From Thermodesulfovibrionales bacterium (GTDB lineage: Bacteria > Nitrospirota > Thermodesulfovibrionia > Thermodesulfovibrionales > SM23-35), in contig JAVHLL010000018.1 of the NCBI GenBank assembly GCA_031082155.1, forward strand, positions 1 through 40,184: DNA of 40,184 nucleotides, given 5' to 3'. The position numbers and the translations under genes are program-made. Shown one piece after another: positions 24,103-33,206 of the stretch. Under the pieces are notes generated by a model. That model ran no database searches. It saw nothing but the letters and a program-made list of their open reading frames with translations, and had not been told where the DNA came from. Each line of letters starts with the position of its first letter. Positions within the stretch are counted from its first letter, which is position 1.

Positions 24103-24492
24103 CTTTGCTTCTTTCTCATTCGATTATATCATCTTCTCTGGATATTTCTCGAATTTGTTGACATGGGTCTAGTCAATATTGTTGAGATGAAAATTGATGA
24201 GGTTTAAAAACAAGGTTCAGAGATTTCAGAATTCAAGGGTTCGGGTGAAAAGCATTCGGTCATTGCGAAGGAAGTTTGCCGATCTTATTCCAAGTAAAAG
24301 GATAGATTGCTTTGTTGCGTTCTATTTATCGAGAGTAATTTTTGCAAAAATATGATATTTTTCTGTAATAAGTAATCGTTAAAAATTATTATTATAATTA
24401 TTATGTGATGTTTGGAAATGTTATTTCATATATGTTACAAATATCCTGTGAATAAATTTGCAGATGTCATTGTTCCTTAAAGGGGAAACCCG
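24103..24492. other. AT-rich divergent intergenic region with degraded repeat
   Basis: 390 bp between the methyltransferase (minus) and the acetyltransferase (plus). It contains TCAGAATTCAAGGGTTCGGG (about 24227-24246) and GGTCATTGCGAAGGAAG (about 24255), both resembling decayed members of the repeats seen at 16180 and 1380, then an AT-rich stretch with TTATTATTATAATTATTATG that may hold promoters. No ORF is supported. Confidence 0.5.
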
Positions 24493-25065
24493 ATGGATGA
24501 AGATTATCTTAAGAAAAATAATATATTTATACACCCAAACTCTATAATAGCAACTCGTCTTTCTATTGGCTATGGCTCACGCATAAATGGAAAAATCATA
24601 ATAAAAGGTGACGCGGGCTGTATTATTGGGAAATATTGTGCGATAGGTTCTGATGTTAAAGTTATTACTTCAAACCACGCAATGAATACTGCTAATATTC
24701 AGCGTGCATTAGAAAAACGCATTGGCTTAGACACTATGGAGATTAGCAAAGGGGATGTAGTTATCGGGAATAATGTCTGGATTGGGGATTCTGCAATTAT
24801 TTTATCCGGAGTAAATATAGGCGATGGTTCAATTATAGGTGCAGGAGCGGTAGTCACTAGAATTGTTGAACCATTTGCAATCGTTGCTGGTTCTCCCGCC
24901 AAAAAAATGCGCATGAGATTTAAGGATAATATCATTAAACAATTGATGAATATAGCATGGTGGAATTGGACTGAGGAAAGAATAAAAAGAAATATAAATT
25001 TTTTTAAGCTTGATTTAACATTAGTCCCTGATGAAGTGAATCTAAAAGAATACATTGTAGAATAA
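24493..25065 (+). CDS. Hexapeptide-repeat O-acetyltransferase, paralogue 2
   Basis: 190 residues, clearly homologous over its whole length to the protein of 723-1298: same start (EDYLKKN), same core (VVIGNNVWIGDSAI), same AGSPAKKMRMRF segment and the same ending in YIVE. The His in TSNHAMN is the probable catalytic base. The gene is much more AT-rich than its paralogue, so the duplication is not recent, or one copy came in from elsewhere. An AGGGGA site precedes the ATG. It lies ahead of the TPR-glycosyltransferase genes on the same strand (145 bp gap). Probable role: acetylation of a sugar in the local glycan. Confidence 0.88.
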   Translation: MDEDYLKKNNIFIHPNSIIATRLSIGYGSRINGKIIIKGDAGCIIGKYCAIGSDVKVITSNHAMNTANIQRALEKRIGLDTMEISKGDVVIGNNVWIGDSAIILSGVNIGDGSIIGAGAVVTRIVEPFAIVAGSPAKKMRMRFKDNIIKQLMNIAWWNWTEERIKRNINFFKLDLTLVPDEVNLKEYIVE

Positions 25066-25210
25066 AACATAGAAACTATCTTAAAAACCTTGTAAAGCCA
25101 CATCCGACTGTCATTCCTGGGAAGGCGTGAAACCCTGTATTTCAAGGCGTTATCGCTGGATTTGAGTATAGATCCCTTGAAAAAGTGGAATACACGGAAA
25201 TACGGAACAA

Positions 25211-27040
25211 ATGTATATGGATATAAATCAGGCCATACGGTTAGCTTTTGAATATTATCAAACTGGGAAATTGAATGAGGCTGGAAAGCTCTGCAATGAA
25301 ATCTTGACAATGCAACCTGACAATTTTCATGCATTAGGTCTTTTGGGGGCGGTATGTTATGAGGGTAAGGATTATGCCTCCGCGATACGTTATTTAAAAC
25401 AGGCGTTAGAGATTAATCCGGGGAATGCCAATGTATATTATAATTTAGGACTCGCTCTGCATGAGCCAAAAACGCTTGATGAAGCGATAGTGCATTATCG
25501 CAAAGCGTTGGAGCTTGAACCGGATTTTACTGATGCATATTACTATTTAGGCACAGCGCTGAAAATGCAGGGAAAGCTGAATGAAGCGGTGGAGTCTTTT
25601 GATAATGCACTCTCTTATGATCCCTGCCATGTCAAAGCGCGCTGGGCCCGATGTATGTCCAGACTAAATATTATTTATCCTGATGAATCGAGTATTCAGT
25701 CCTCCCGGAGCCGTTATAGGGATGAACTGATACAATTACAGGAAATACTGGTCCATGAGGTGCCACAGGATTTAGAAGCCCTTGCCGAAACAGTAGACAA
25801 TCAGAAACCCTTCTATCTGGCCTATCAGTGCTTGAATGATAGAGAGCTGCAGCAGATCTATGGTAGTCTGGTATGCAGAGCCATGTCTTTCAAATACCCT
25901 CAGTTTTTCAATCATCCTCCTCATCCCTCTTATACGAATGAAGAACCGTTGAGGATCGGTATTGTGTCCGGGTATTTCTGTGAGGGGTCTGTCTGGAAAA
26001 TTCCGCTGAAAGGCTGGCTCGAGAATATCGATAAACAACGGTTCAACCTTTACGGATACCATACGGGAAATATAAACGATGAGAATACTGAGATTGCACG
26101 ACAATCCTGCAGAAAATTTGTTCATGGCAGGTATTCATTCGAGAATCTCTGCAAGATTATTCGAGAAGATAATCTCCATGTGCTGATTTACTCTGAAATC
26201 GGTATGGATCCAATCTCGCTGAAGCTCGCCGCGCTCAGGCTTGCTCCTCTACAATGTTGTGCTGTTATGGGACATCCGCAGACATCAGGACTTCGGACGA
26301 TTGATTACTATTTGAGTAGCGATCTCATGGAGCCCCCTGATGCTGATGATCATTACGATGGAAAATTAATACGTTTGCCGAATCTCTCTCTGTACTATAC
26401 ACCAGTTGAAGTCTCGGGTACATGTATTGATCGTCAGACCTTTAACCTGCGTCCGGAGTCGACCCTTTATCTTTGCTGTCAATCAATATTTAAATATTTG
26501 CCTCAGTATGACGAGGTGTATCCGAGAATAGCCCAACAGATAGGCGACTGCCAATTCCTGTTCATTGAACATCAAATGAATTATATTACAGAAGAATTTC
26601 GCTTGAGGATAGGACAATCATTTGATCGGTTTGACATGAATGCTGACGACTATGTTGTTTTTCTGCCCCGCCTTGATCCGGCACAGTATCGTGCGATAAA
26701 TGAACTCTCAAATGTATTTCTTGACAGCATAGGCTGGTCAGGATGCAATACCACGTTTGAAGCAGTTGCCTGCAATTTGCCTGTGGTGACTCTTCCGGGC
26801 AACCTGATGCGGGGCCGGCATGCTTTCGCAATATTAACCATGATGGATGTAACAGAAACCATAGTAAATGCTCTTGATGAGTATATTTCATTGGCTGTCC
26901 GACTCGGACAGGATGCAGAGTTGCGTACATACATATCAGAAAAGATATCGAGAAATAAGCATCGCATCTATAACGACAATACCTGTATTCGGGCACTTGA
27001 AGAATTTCTTGAAGCAATGGTAAAAGAAAAGCTGACATAA
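25211..27040 (+). CDS. TPR / divergent GT41-like (SPINDLY-related) protein
   Basis: 609 residues. Residues 5-145 are four TPRs; the rest is a divergent O-GlcNAc-transferase-like half starting at about 238 (PLRIGIVSGYF). The fold signature is kept: RLAPLQCCAVMGHPQTSGLRTIDYY, CQSIFKYLPQYDEVYP (Lys at the OGT Lys842 position), GCNTTFEAVACNLPVVTLPG and RGRHAFAILTMM. The two histidines conserved in the three sister proteins are replaced (GYFCEGSVWK and YSEIGMD). It may use a different acceptor or mechanism, or be a non-catalytic partner. The start may be ATG 25211 or 25217; MDINQ is the usual beginning in this set. The next gene starts 4 bp after its stop, so the two are co-translated and may act together. 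Confidence 0.8.
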   Translation: MYMDINQAIRLAFEYYQTGKLNEAGKLCNEILTMQPDNFHALGLLGAVCYEGKDYASAIRYLKQALEINPGNANVYYNLGLALHEPKTLDEAIVHYRKALELEPDFTDAYYYLGTALKMQGKLNEAVESFDNALSYDPCHVKARWARCMSRLNIIYPDESSIQSSRSRYRDELIQLQEILVHEVPQDLEALAETVDNQKPFYLAYQCLNDRELQQIYGSLVCRAMSFKYPQFFNHPPHPSYTNEEPLRIGIVSGYFCEGSVWKIPLKGWLENIDKQRFNLYGYHTGNINDENTEIARQSCRKFVHGRYSFENLCKIIREDNLHVLIYSEIGMDPISLKLAALRLAPLQCCAVMGHPQTSGLRTIDYYLSSDLMEPPDADDHYDGKLIRLPNLSLYYTPVEVSGTCIDRQTFNLRPESTLYLCCQSIFKYLPQYDEVYPRIAQQIGDCQFLFIEHQMNYITEEFRLRIGQSFDRFDMNADDYVVFLPRLDPAQYRAINELSNVFLDSIGWSGCNTTFEAVACNLPVVTLPGNLMRGRHAFAILTMMDVTETIVNALDEYISLAVRLGQDAELRTYISEKISRNKHRIYNDNTCIRALEEFLEAMVKEKLT

Positions 27041-27043
27041 GCA

Positions 27044-28654
27044 ATGGATATCAATAAAATGCTTCATTTAGCATCCCAGTATCGCCAGGAAGGCAGATTT
27101 CAGGAAGCTGTAGGAACGTATAAAAAAATCCTGGAATTAGATCCGTATAATTTTCACATTCTTAATTATATCGGTAATGTTTTACAGGATCAGCGGAAAC
27201 ATGATGAAGCTATAGAGTGTTATCAAAAAGCAATCCAATTGAATCCAGCCTTTGCGGGATCATACTATCATCTCGGTACTCTTTTTGAAATAATGGGCCA
27301 GTATGATAAAGCAATACAGTATTATGAGAAAGCTATCCGGTACGATCCTCATTTTGCAGGCTCTTATAATAATTTGGGAAATGTATATAGGAAGTTAGGT
27401 CGCGTAGATGAAGCGATACCCCATTTTCAAAAGGCTATTGAAGTCAACCCCCAGTTTTGGGGTTCCTATTATAATTTAGGAGAAGTGTATCAATCAAAAG
27501 CTCTTGATGATGAAGCAATAGCCTTTTATCAAAAAGTTTTGCAGTCAAACCCTCAGCATATCGGCACAATGAACAATATGGCTAATATTCTGGTGGAAAG
27601 ACAACAAATAGATGATGCCTTATCATATTGTCAAAGAGCAATCCATTTAGCCCCTGAGTATGGTGAACCACATTTGACTAAAGCAATGATTCTGTTGCTG
27701 ATGGGAAATTTTGAAGAAGGCTGGAAGGAGTATGAGTGGCGATGGAAAACAGAAGACGCCAAACAGTGGAAACGACAACTCTCCCGACCGGTATGGAATG
27801 GTTCACCACTGAAAGGCAAAACATTGTTTATCTATACAGAACAGGGGGTAGGGGATGAAATCATGTTTGCCTCATGTTTCCCGGATGTCATACCCCAGGC
27901 TGAAAAATGTATTATTGAGTGCGACAGGAGACTTGTCCCGCTATTTTCCCGTTCTTTTTTGGGAACGGAGCTAATTGAAAGAATTGGAAATGATGCAGGT
28001 ATTCAGTCGGAGCCGCCCCTTTTTGATATGGTAATAGCCATGGGCAGTCTGCCCCTCCATTTTCGCCCTGTCCTCTCATGTTTCCCGCAAATAAAATCTT
28101 ACCTGATTCCTGATCCTGAAAAAGTGGACAAGTGGCATAAAAGGGTGAGGACTTTAGGAGATGGGCTCAGAGTAGGAATTTCCTGGAGAGGGGGGAAAGA
28201 CCCGCGTTCAAGAAAAGTACGGTCTGTCTTTTTAGAACAATGGCAGGAAATTTTGCTTCTCAAAGGAATTACCTTTGTGAATCTCCAGTATGGTGAATGT
28301 AAAGAGGAAATGAAAGCAGTAAAAGAAGAGTTACAGGTAATTATTCATGATTGGGAAGATGCAGATCCTCTAAAAGATTTGGATGATTTTGCTGCGCAGA
28401 TATCCGCCCTTGATCTCGTTATTTCAGTGGATAATGCCACAGTTCACATGGCAGGGGCATTGGGTGTTCCTGTCTGGACATTATTGCCATATTCACCGAA
28501 CTGGCGATGGATGTTAGACCGTGAGGATAGTCCCTGGTATCCGACAATGAGACTCTTTCGTCAACCTTCGCTTGGGGATTGGAAAACAGTAATGATAAAA
28601 GTCGGCCAGGAACTCCAGGACCTGCAGAACAAAAAGTTTCAACCATCGCCATAA
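27044..28654 (+). CDS. TPR protein with GT9-like glycosyltransferase C-terminus (paralogue 2)
   Basis: 536 residues; six TPRs in 1-215 followed by the EEGWKEYEWRWK linker (about 225) and a GT9-like domain: LFIYTEQGVGDEIMF at about 260, VGISWRGGKDPRSRKVRS near 376, VNLQYGECKEE, and ISVDNATVHMAGALGVPVW near 460, ending SPWYPTMRLFRQP. It is very similar to the C-terminal half of 8066-10123 and has the same order of motifs, but fewer TPRs. It starts 4 bp after the divergent GT41-like gene. The copy 2 repeat element follows 46 bp after its stop. Cytoplasmic; donor and acceptor unknown. Confidence 0.87.
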   Translation: MDINKMLHLASQYRQEGRFQEAVGTYKKILELDPYNFHILNYIGNVLQDQRKHDEAIECYQKAIQLNPAFAGSYYHLGTLFEIMGQYDKAIQYYEKAIRYDPHFAGSYNNLGNVYRKLGRVDEAIPHFQKAIEVNPQFWGSYYNLGEVYQSKALDDEAIAFYQKVLQSNPQHIGTMNNMANILVERQQIDDALSYCQRAIHLAPEYGEPHLTKAMILLLMGNFEEGWKEYEWRWKTEDAKQWKRQLSRPVWNGSPLKGKTLFIYTEQGVGDEIMFASCFPDVIPQAEKCIIECDRRLVPLFSRSFLGTELIERIGNDAGIQSEPPLFDMVIAMGSLPLHFRPVLSCFPQIKSYLIPDPEKVDKWHKRVRTLGDGLRVGISWRGGKDPRSRKVRSVFLEQWQEILLLKGITFVNLQYGECKEEMKAVKEELQVIIHDWEDADPLKDLDDFAAQISALDLVISVDNATVHMAGALGVPVWTLLPYSPNWRWMLDREDSPWYPTMRLFRQPSLGDWKTVMIKVGQELQDLQNKKFQPSP

Positions 28655-28700
28655 TCGTGCCAGAGGTTCGGTACATATGAAGCCTCTGCACTATTGAAGT

Positions 28701-28898
28701 TTAATCAAAAGAATTCCTCGAAGCTTTGCTTCGGGGTAACTATATCCCTTATTCTGTCATTCCCGCTTGTCGGGAATCCTTCTGAGATAATGCGTATACA
28801 CAATAATACTGAAAAGCAAAGAAAGATTCCGGACAAGCCGGAATGACATCTTTAGATACCTCGTCCCGAAAGCTTTCGGGGCTGCGGGGTTATTCATT
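28701..28898. repeat. Composite palindromic element, copy 2 (198 bp)
   Basis: Same sequence and orientation as the other two copies. The 20-bp palindrome has one change (GGGGC for GGGAC). It sits between convergent genes, and its right end TTATTCATT supplies the stop codon of the hepT-like gene (TCA on the plus strand at 28894-28896). Confidence 0.92.
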
Positions 28899-29310
28899 CC
28901 AGATGCTTCGCAATGATATTCAGAAAAACCTCGATATCGCGCAATCCTTTTTGCAGAACATCGTAGACGATATCGTAATCAACGTCTTCATAATCGTGAG
29001 CAAGCACATTTCTGAACCCGACCATCCTGAACATTTTATCGGTCAATTTGGCCGGAATAATCTTTTCTTCATGTAAAATAGAGAATGCTTCGCTCATAGT
29101 TGTGGGTTTTCTGAAATCATTGTAGGCTATCACTGCCTCAGCCAGATCAATTGCAGCCTGTGCCTCTAAATACAGATAGCGTTCAACAGCACCCCTAATA
29201 TCTATATTCTCCCTTATTGCTTGCTTTGTAAATGTTTTATATCGTTTCAGGATGGTTAAGTATTTCCTGGTTGAGCTTATTTTGTTTTCAATTGCTTGTC
29301 TGTTGCTCAT
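28894..29310 (-). CDS. hepT: HepT-like RNase toxin (HEPN domain, DUF86)
   Basis: 138 residues, all-helical HEPN fold. The catalytic motif RxxxxHxY is intact as RNVLAHDY near residue 110, so RNase activity is expected unless it is modified. The partner gene upstream encodes the MntA-like nucleotidyltransferase and overlaps by 4 bp (ATGA), the usual arrangement. In characterised HepT/MntA pairs the antitoxin AMPylates the Tyr of this motif. The length is normal, but the stop codon lies within the end of repeat copy 2, so the last residues may have been changed by insertion of that element. Confidence 0.9.
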   Translation of the reverse strand: MSNRQAIENKISSTRKYLTILKRYKTFTKQAIRENIDIRGAVERYLYLEAQAAIDLAEAVIAYNDFRKPTTMSEAFSILHEEKIIPAKLTDKMFRMVGFRNVLAHDYEDVDYDIVYDVLQKGLRDIEVFLNIIAKHLE

Positions 29311-29756
29311 GCGATGGCTTTTGTAAGGCCGTATTTTGAGAGCATTGTATGGAAATCAAAATACTCATTCAGGATTTTCGGCTCAACCACGACTTTATAA
29401 GGTTCTCTTTCAAAAATCAAAAGGCCTTCTTTCAGGATGGAGTATTTCAGTTCAGGACTTTTCGTCAGATTCAATATGACGATATCGACTCTGTCAGACT
29501 TCAGGATTTGGCTAATTTGAGCGATGAGATCAAGTTTGATGGAAAACATCCTGGCGGGTTTTATGTTGCCGAAGTAAACGGCGAAGTCATAGTCACTCAA
29601 CGGTCCGCATGATCGTCCAGCCCTTGATCCGAAAAAATATACCAGCTTTATTTCCCTATACTGCGTCAAAACTGGTTTCAAAATATTTAAATTATCCCCC
29701 ATCATTCTTTTATCAGAGGACACACCTTTTCCTGAAATGCACTTTTTTGTGAGCAT
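29307..29756 (-). CDS. mntA: MntA-like nucleotidyltransferase antitoxin
   Basis: 149 residues from the first ATG. The minimal nucleotidyltransferase motif GSx10DxD is present (FGSRAGRSCGPLSDYDFAVYF), followed by the third acidic strand DRVDIVILNL. In characterised systems this protein transfers AMP to the Tyr of HepT and silences it. The start is uncertain: an ATG pair at 29705/29702 (MMGDNLNILKPVL) is nearer the usual N-terminus, and neither site has a good ribosome-binding site. The gene is divergent from the TPR-glycosyltransferase at 29954, with 197 bp between them. Confidence 0.88.
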   Translation of the reverse strand: MLTKKCISGKGVSSDKRMMGDNLNILKPVLTQYREIKLVYFFGSRAGRSCGPLSDYDFAVYFGNIKPARMFSIKLDLIAQISQILKSDRVDIVILNLTKSPELKYSILKEGLLIFEREPYKVVVEPKILNEYFDFHTMLSKYGLTKAIA

Positions 29757-29953
29757 GAAAAAATATTAACACACAGGGCATGGTATTGCAACGAATTGCT
29801 ATGCATCAGGGGTTTGGCCCTTGTCTTCTTTTTTTACTCTTGGTAGCCTCTGCAATTGCCATAATCCTCAGGGTAGTTTTGCGAAAACTCTCGCGTATAT
29901 AGCAAAATAAGTGAATAGAGCACAAGAAATGAGACACGGGATGCTTCACAGAG

Positions 29954-31612
29954 ATGAGTAAGCAAACGAACATACAAAGGGCAATTCAGTATTTTCAGGC
30001 AGGGAATTTGCTGAAGGCCGAGGAGATTTTCAGAAAAATATGGAAGAAGTCGCCGGATAGTTTGGAAGCAGTCCGCTATCTGGGACTGATTGCATATCAA
30101 AGAGAAGATCATGATTCAGCGATCAGGTATCTGAAACGCCTAATTGAACTGAATCCAACAGATGCATATACATATAATAATCTCGGCTTTCTGCTGAAAA
30201 GCAGAGGACTCCTTGATGAAGCCATAGAGTATTTTAAGAAAGCCATACATCATAATCCCATTTTCAGCCATGCGCTTTATAATCTTGGGAATGCACTCCA
30301 TATGAGAGGGCAGCTTGACGAGGCCATAGAGTATTACAGGAAGGCTTTGCATCTCAATCCCAAGGATTTTGAGGCATGGAACAATCTCGGGAATGTTTTT
30401 AGAGACAAAGGGTATCTGGAGGAGGCCAAAAATTCCTATCAGAAGGCTTTGCAGATCAATCCGGGTTTTGTTCTCGCACACAATAATCTCGGAACAGTTC
30501 TCCATGACCGGGGGCAGTTTGAAGAAGCCTGTAAATCTTATCAGAAAGCGCTGGATATCAACCCCAAGTATCTCCCTTCCTATAATAATATGGGGGTCGC
30601 TCTTCGTGAAGAAGGTCGGTTTCGGGACGCAAAGATGTGGTATGAAAAAGCCCTTGCAATTGATCCGGACGATCCTGAAGCGCATTGGAATATGGCGATC
30701 ACCTCATTGCTGGAAGGCGAACTTGAGGAAGGGTGGCGCGAGTATGAATGGCGCTTGAAGAGAAAGGGAGTGACGGTTCTGGAAAGACCCCCCTCCCAGC
30801 CCCGATGGAATGGAAGCAACGCAGCGGGCCGAACTGTTCTGTTATATGCAGAGCAGGGAATGGGGGATACAGTTCACTTTATCCGCTATGCACCATTGGT
30901 TGCCGGGAGGGGTGCAAGAGTGATTGTTGAATGTCAGAGAGAACTGTTGACCCTGGTGAAAAATGTAAAGGGAGTTGAGGAAGTATTTGAGAAAGGAGCA
31001 GAATTACCTGCATTTGATATATGGTGTCCTCTTTTGAGTCTGCCACTACTGTTTGCAACAAAGTTAGAAACCATACCAGCGAATGTTCCCTATTTATCGG
31101 TTCAGGAAGTGCGGAAAGAATCATGGAGACAGAGGCTGCTTGGTGGTCCTTCAGGATTCAGGGTGGGCCTGGTCTGGGCAGGAAACCCGAAATACCGTCA
31201 GGACAGAATTCGGTCATGCCCATTGGAGTTTCTTCAGGCACTGAGTAATTTGGACCGGATTGTTCTGTACAGTTTGCAGAAGGGGCCGTCAGCCCAGCAA
31301 ATTGAGAATCCTCATGGCGGATTGAGAATCATCAATTATATGGAAGAAGCAAACGATTTCGAGGATACGGCAGCTCTGATTGCAAATCTTGATCTTGTGA
31401 TATCTGTTGATACGGCAGTTCTGCACGTAGCAGGTGCCATGGGGAAGCGAACGTGGGCCCTGCTGCCTTATACGCCTGACTGGAGGTGGATGTTGAATCG
31501 TGCCGATAGCCCGTGGTACCCTACAATGAGACTTTTCCGGCAGCCAAAATTTGGGGATTGGGAATCGGTGATACAGAACATCCTGAGAGAACTTATTCAG
31601 GAGATCAAATAA
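29954..31612 (+). CDS. TPR protein with GT9-like glycosyltransferase C-terminus (paralogue 3)
   Basis: 552 residues. Seven TPRs in residues 1-245, with Asn-pair ladders (AYTYNNLGFLL, AWNNLGNVF). After EEGWREYEWRLKR (about 262) comes a GT9-like domain: VLLYAEQGMGDTVHFIRYAP near 294, VGLVWAGNPKYRQDRIRS near 404, VISVDTAVLHVAGAMGKRTW near 482 and SPWYPTMRLFRQPKFGDW at the end. It is more distant from paralogues 1 and 2 than they are from each other in the catalytic half. Two sulfotransferase genes follow on the same strand with short gaps, which suggests one operon that makes and then sulfates a glycan. Confidence 0.88.
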   Translation: MSKQTNIQRAIQYFQAGNLLKAEEIFRKIWKKSPDSLEAVRYLGLIAYQREDHDSAIRYLKRLIELNPTDAYTYNNLGFLLKSRGLLDEAIEYFKKAIHHNPIFSHALYNLGNALHMRGQLDEAIEYYRKALHLNPKDFEAWNNLGNVFRDKGYLEEAKNSYQKALQINPGFVLAHNNLGTVLHDRGQFEEACKSYQKALDINPKYLPSYNNMGVALREEGRFRDAKMWYEKALAIDPDDPEAHWNMAITSLLEGELEEGWREYEWRLKRKGVTVLERPPSQPRWNGSNAAGRTVLLYAEQGMGDTVHFIRYAPLVAGRGARVIVECQRELLTLVKNVKGVEEVFEKGAELPAFDIWCPLLSLPLLFATKLETIPANVPYLSVQEVRKESWRQRLLGGPSGFRVGLVWAGNPKYRQDRIRSCPLEFLQALSNLDRIVLYSLQKGPSAQQIENPHGGLRIINYMEEANDFEDTAALIANLDLVISVDTAVLHVAGAMGKRTWALLPYTPDWRWMLNRADSPWYPTMRLFRQPKFGDWESVIQNILRELIQEIK

Positions 31613-31646
31613 CCTACAGCCTAATTTGGAATATAGGTTACTACAA

Positions 31647-32390
31647 ATGAAGGAAGCATCTGTGACGGCAATGAAAAAAATTATTGTGGTAAGTCATGAA
31701 CGTTCCGGCACACATTTTTTAATGAATACGATTGCCCTCAATTTTGATTACATAGCACAGCCATGGATAAACTTTGACTTTCAGTTGGGAATCAATTTCT
31801 ATCACTCTGCAACGCTGCGAAATTTTTTTGAATCAATTAATCAAAAACCGCTAAAAAATATTATCAAATCGCACCATCCTTTCGGGTTTTTTGCTGAGAG
31901 CATAGATTATCTGGCTGATACATATCATATCTTTTACATCTATCGTGATCCGAGGGATGTAATGCTCAGTTACTGGGAAATAATGCAGAAGCTTTCCTGG
32001 GATGAGGGGCCAAGGTCAAATACAGTTGGCGATTTTATGCGTTCTGCGCCTCGCGGTGCCATGCTTCGGTATCAAAAGGAGCAGATGGCTACTGTCCTTC
32101 ACCGATGGAAAAGTCATGTGGAGAGTTGGGTAGGATTCGCAGAGCAGCAGGATAACAAAATTATTCTCATACGCTATGAAGACTTAAATATCCACTTTAA
32201 TGATACAGTCGGAATGATAGGTAAAAAAATCGGTCAGTTGGCAGACTCCCATAAAAGACCAGGCATCGGTGAAAATGTGGTTGTTCCTGGTAAGGGAAAA
32301 ATCGGCAGACATCGTGAGCATTTCCGAGTAGAGGATTATAAATTTGTAGAGGATACCGTGGGTGCAACGATGTCGGTATTGGGGTATTAG
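31647..32390 (+). CDS. Sulfotransferase (PAPS-dependent)
   Basis: About 247 residues. The 5'-phosphosulfate-binding loop is VVSHERSGTHFLMN near the N-terminus, and the 3'-phosphate-binding strand is IFYIYRDPRDVMLSYW. Between them IIKSHHPFGF matches the region of the catalytic His. RYEDLN is the usual acceptor-side motif. The end, GKGKIGRHREHF, corresponds to the conserved G-x-x-G-x-W/H region. Possible starts are TTG 31626, ATG 31647 and ATG 31671; the last begins directly at the first beta strand, and none has a strong Shine-Dalgarno site. It follows a TPR-glycosyltransferase gene and precedes another sulfotransferase. The expected product is a sulfated sugar or protein residue. Confidence 0.85.
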   Translation: MKEASVTAMKKIIVVSHERSGTHFLMNTIALNFDYIAQPWINFDFQLGINFYHSATLRNFFESINQKPLKNIIKSHHPFGFFAESIDYLADTYHIFYIYRDPRDVMLSYWEIMQKLSWDEGPRSNTVGDFMRSAPRGAMLRYQKEQMATVLHRWKSHVESWVGFAEQQDNKIILIRYEDLNIHFNDTVGMIGKKIGQLADSHKRPGIGENVVVPGKGKIGRHREHFRVEDYKFVEDTVGATMSVLGY

Positions 32391-32438
32391 AAGCGCTATG
32401 TATTTTTTGTTGGTTGATCGAACATTCAGCGTGAGATT

Positions 32439-33206
32439 ATGAAAATTATCTTCTGTACCGGGCTGATCCGTTCAGGCTCAACATGGTCATATAATGTAAG
32501 CCGGCTTATAGGTGCTGCCTTAGCTGAACACCTGCAGATGCCTTTTTGGTGCGGATATAGAGATGCACAGAATTTAGACAGTGTATTGGATGAGTTAACG
32601 GGTATGGGTAAGCCGATAGTTGTGATAAAAACCCATTGGCCATCAAGAAGGGCTTTGGAATTCATGAAGCATGAATCGGTAAAAAATATCTATACCATAC
32701 GAGATCCAAGAGATTGTGTTGCTTCAAGGCATTTGAAAACAAAGGATAGCTTAGACAATTCGTTGAACGTAATAGTTAAAAATCTCGTTTTATTCTTTCC
32801 TTTTTACCAGCAGTGCAAAAACACGCTTTTTGTCCGATATGAGGAAATGATGAAAGATTCACAGAAATATATCCGCGCTATAGCAGAACATCTGGGAGTT
32901 ACTCTGAATGGTAGCCTTGCTTCAAGTATAGATGAGCAAACAGGTATGGAAAATGCAAAAAGGATTGCTGAATCCCTTTCTGCAAGGTCATCGGATACGT
33001 TGATACATGACAGGGGACATCTTGTTGACCCTCTGACAATGCTTCACGATAACCATATACAGGGTGGGATATGCGGCAGGTGGAAGCAGGAATTCAGCAA
33101 TGAGCAAAAAAGACTGCTACTCAATACCTTAAAATCATGGCTTGTAATTCTTGGATACGAGACAGATGATTCGATTGATGATCAGTTATCAGCACTTGAT
33201 TCCTAG
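32439..33206 (+). CDS. Sulfotransferase (PAPS-dependent)
   Basis: 255 residues. The PAPS loops are FCTGLIRSGSTWSYNVSRL and IYTIRDPRDCVASRH; VVIKTHWPSR holds the probable catalytic-region Lys/His, and LFVRYEEMM follows. The C-terminal HIQGGICGRWKQEFSNEQ is the family's G-x-x-G-x-W-K end motif. It resembles 38759-39439 more than its direct neighbour (both have RSGSTWxYN). Its TAG stop and that of the converging TylF-like gene overlap in the palindrome CTAG, so no terminator lies between them. Confidence 0.88.
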   Translation: MKIIFCTGLIRSGSTWSYNVSRLIGAALAEHLQMPFWCGYRDAQNLDSVLDELTGMGKPIVVIKTHWPSRRALEFMKHESVKNIYTIRDPRDCVASRHLKTKDSLDNSLNVIVKNLVLFFPFYQQCKNTLFVRYEEMMKDSQKYIRAIAEHLGVTLNGSLASSIDEQTGMENAKRIAESLSARSSDTLIHDRGHLVDPLTMLHDNHIQGGICGRWKQEFSNEQKRLLLNTLKSWLVILGYETDDSIDDQLSALDS

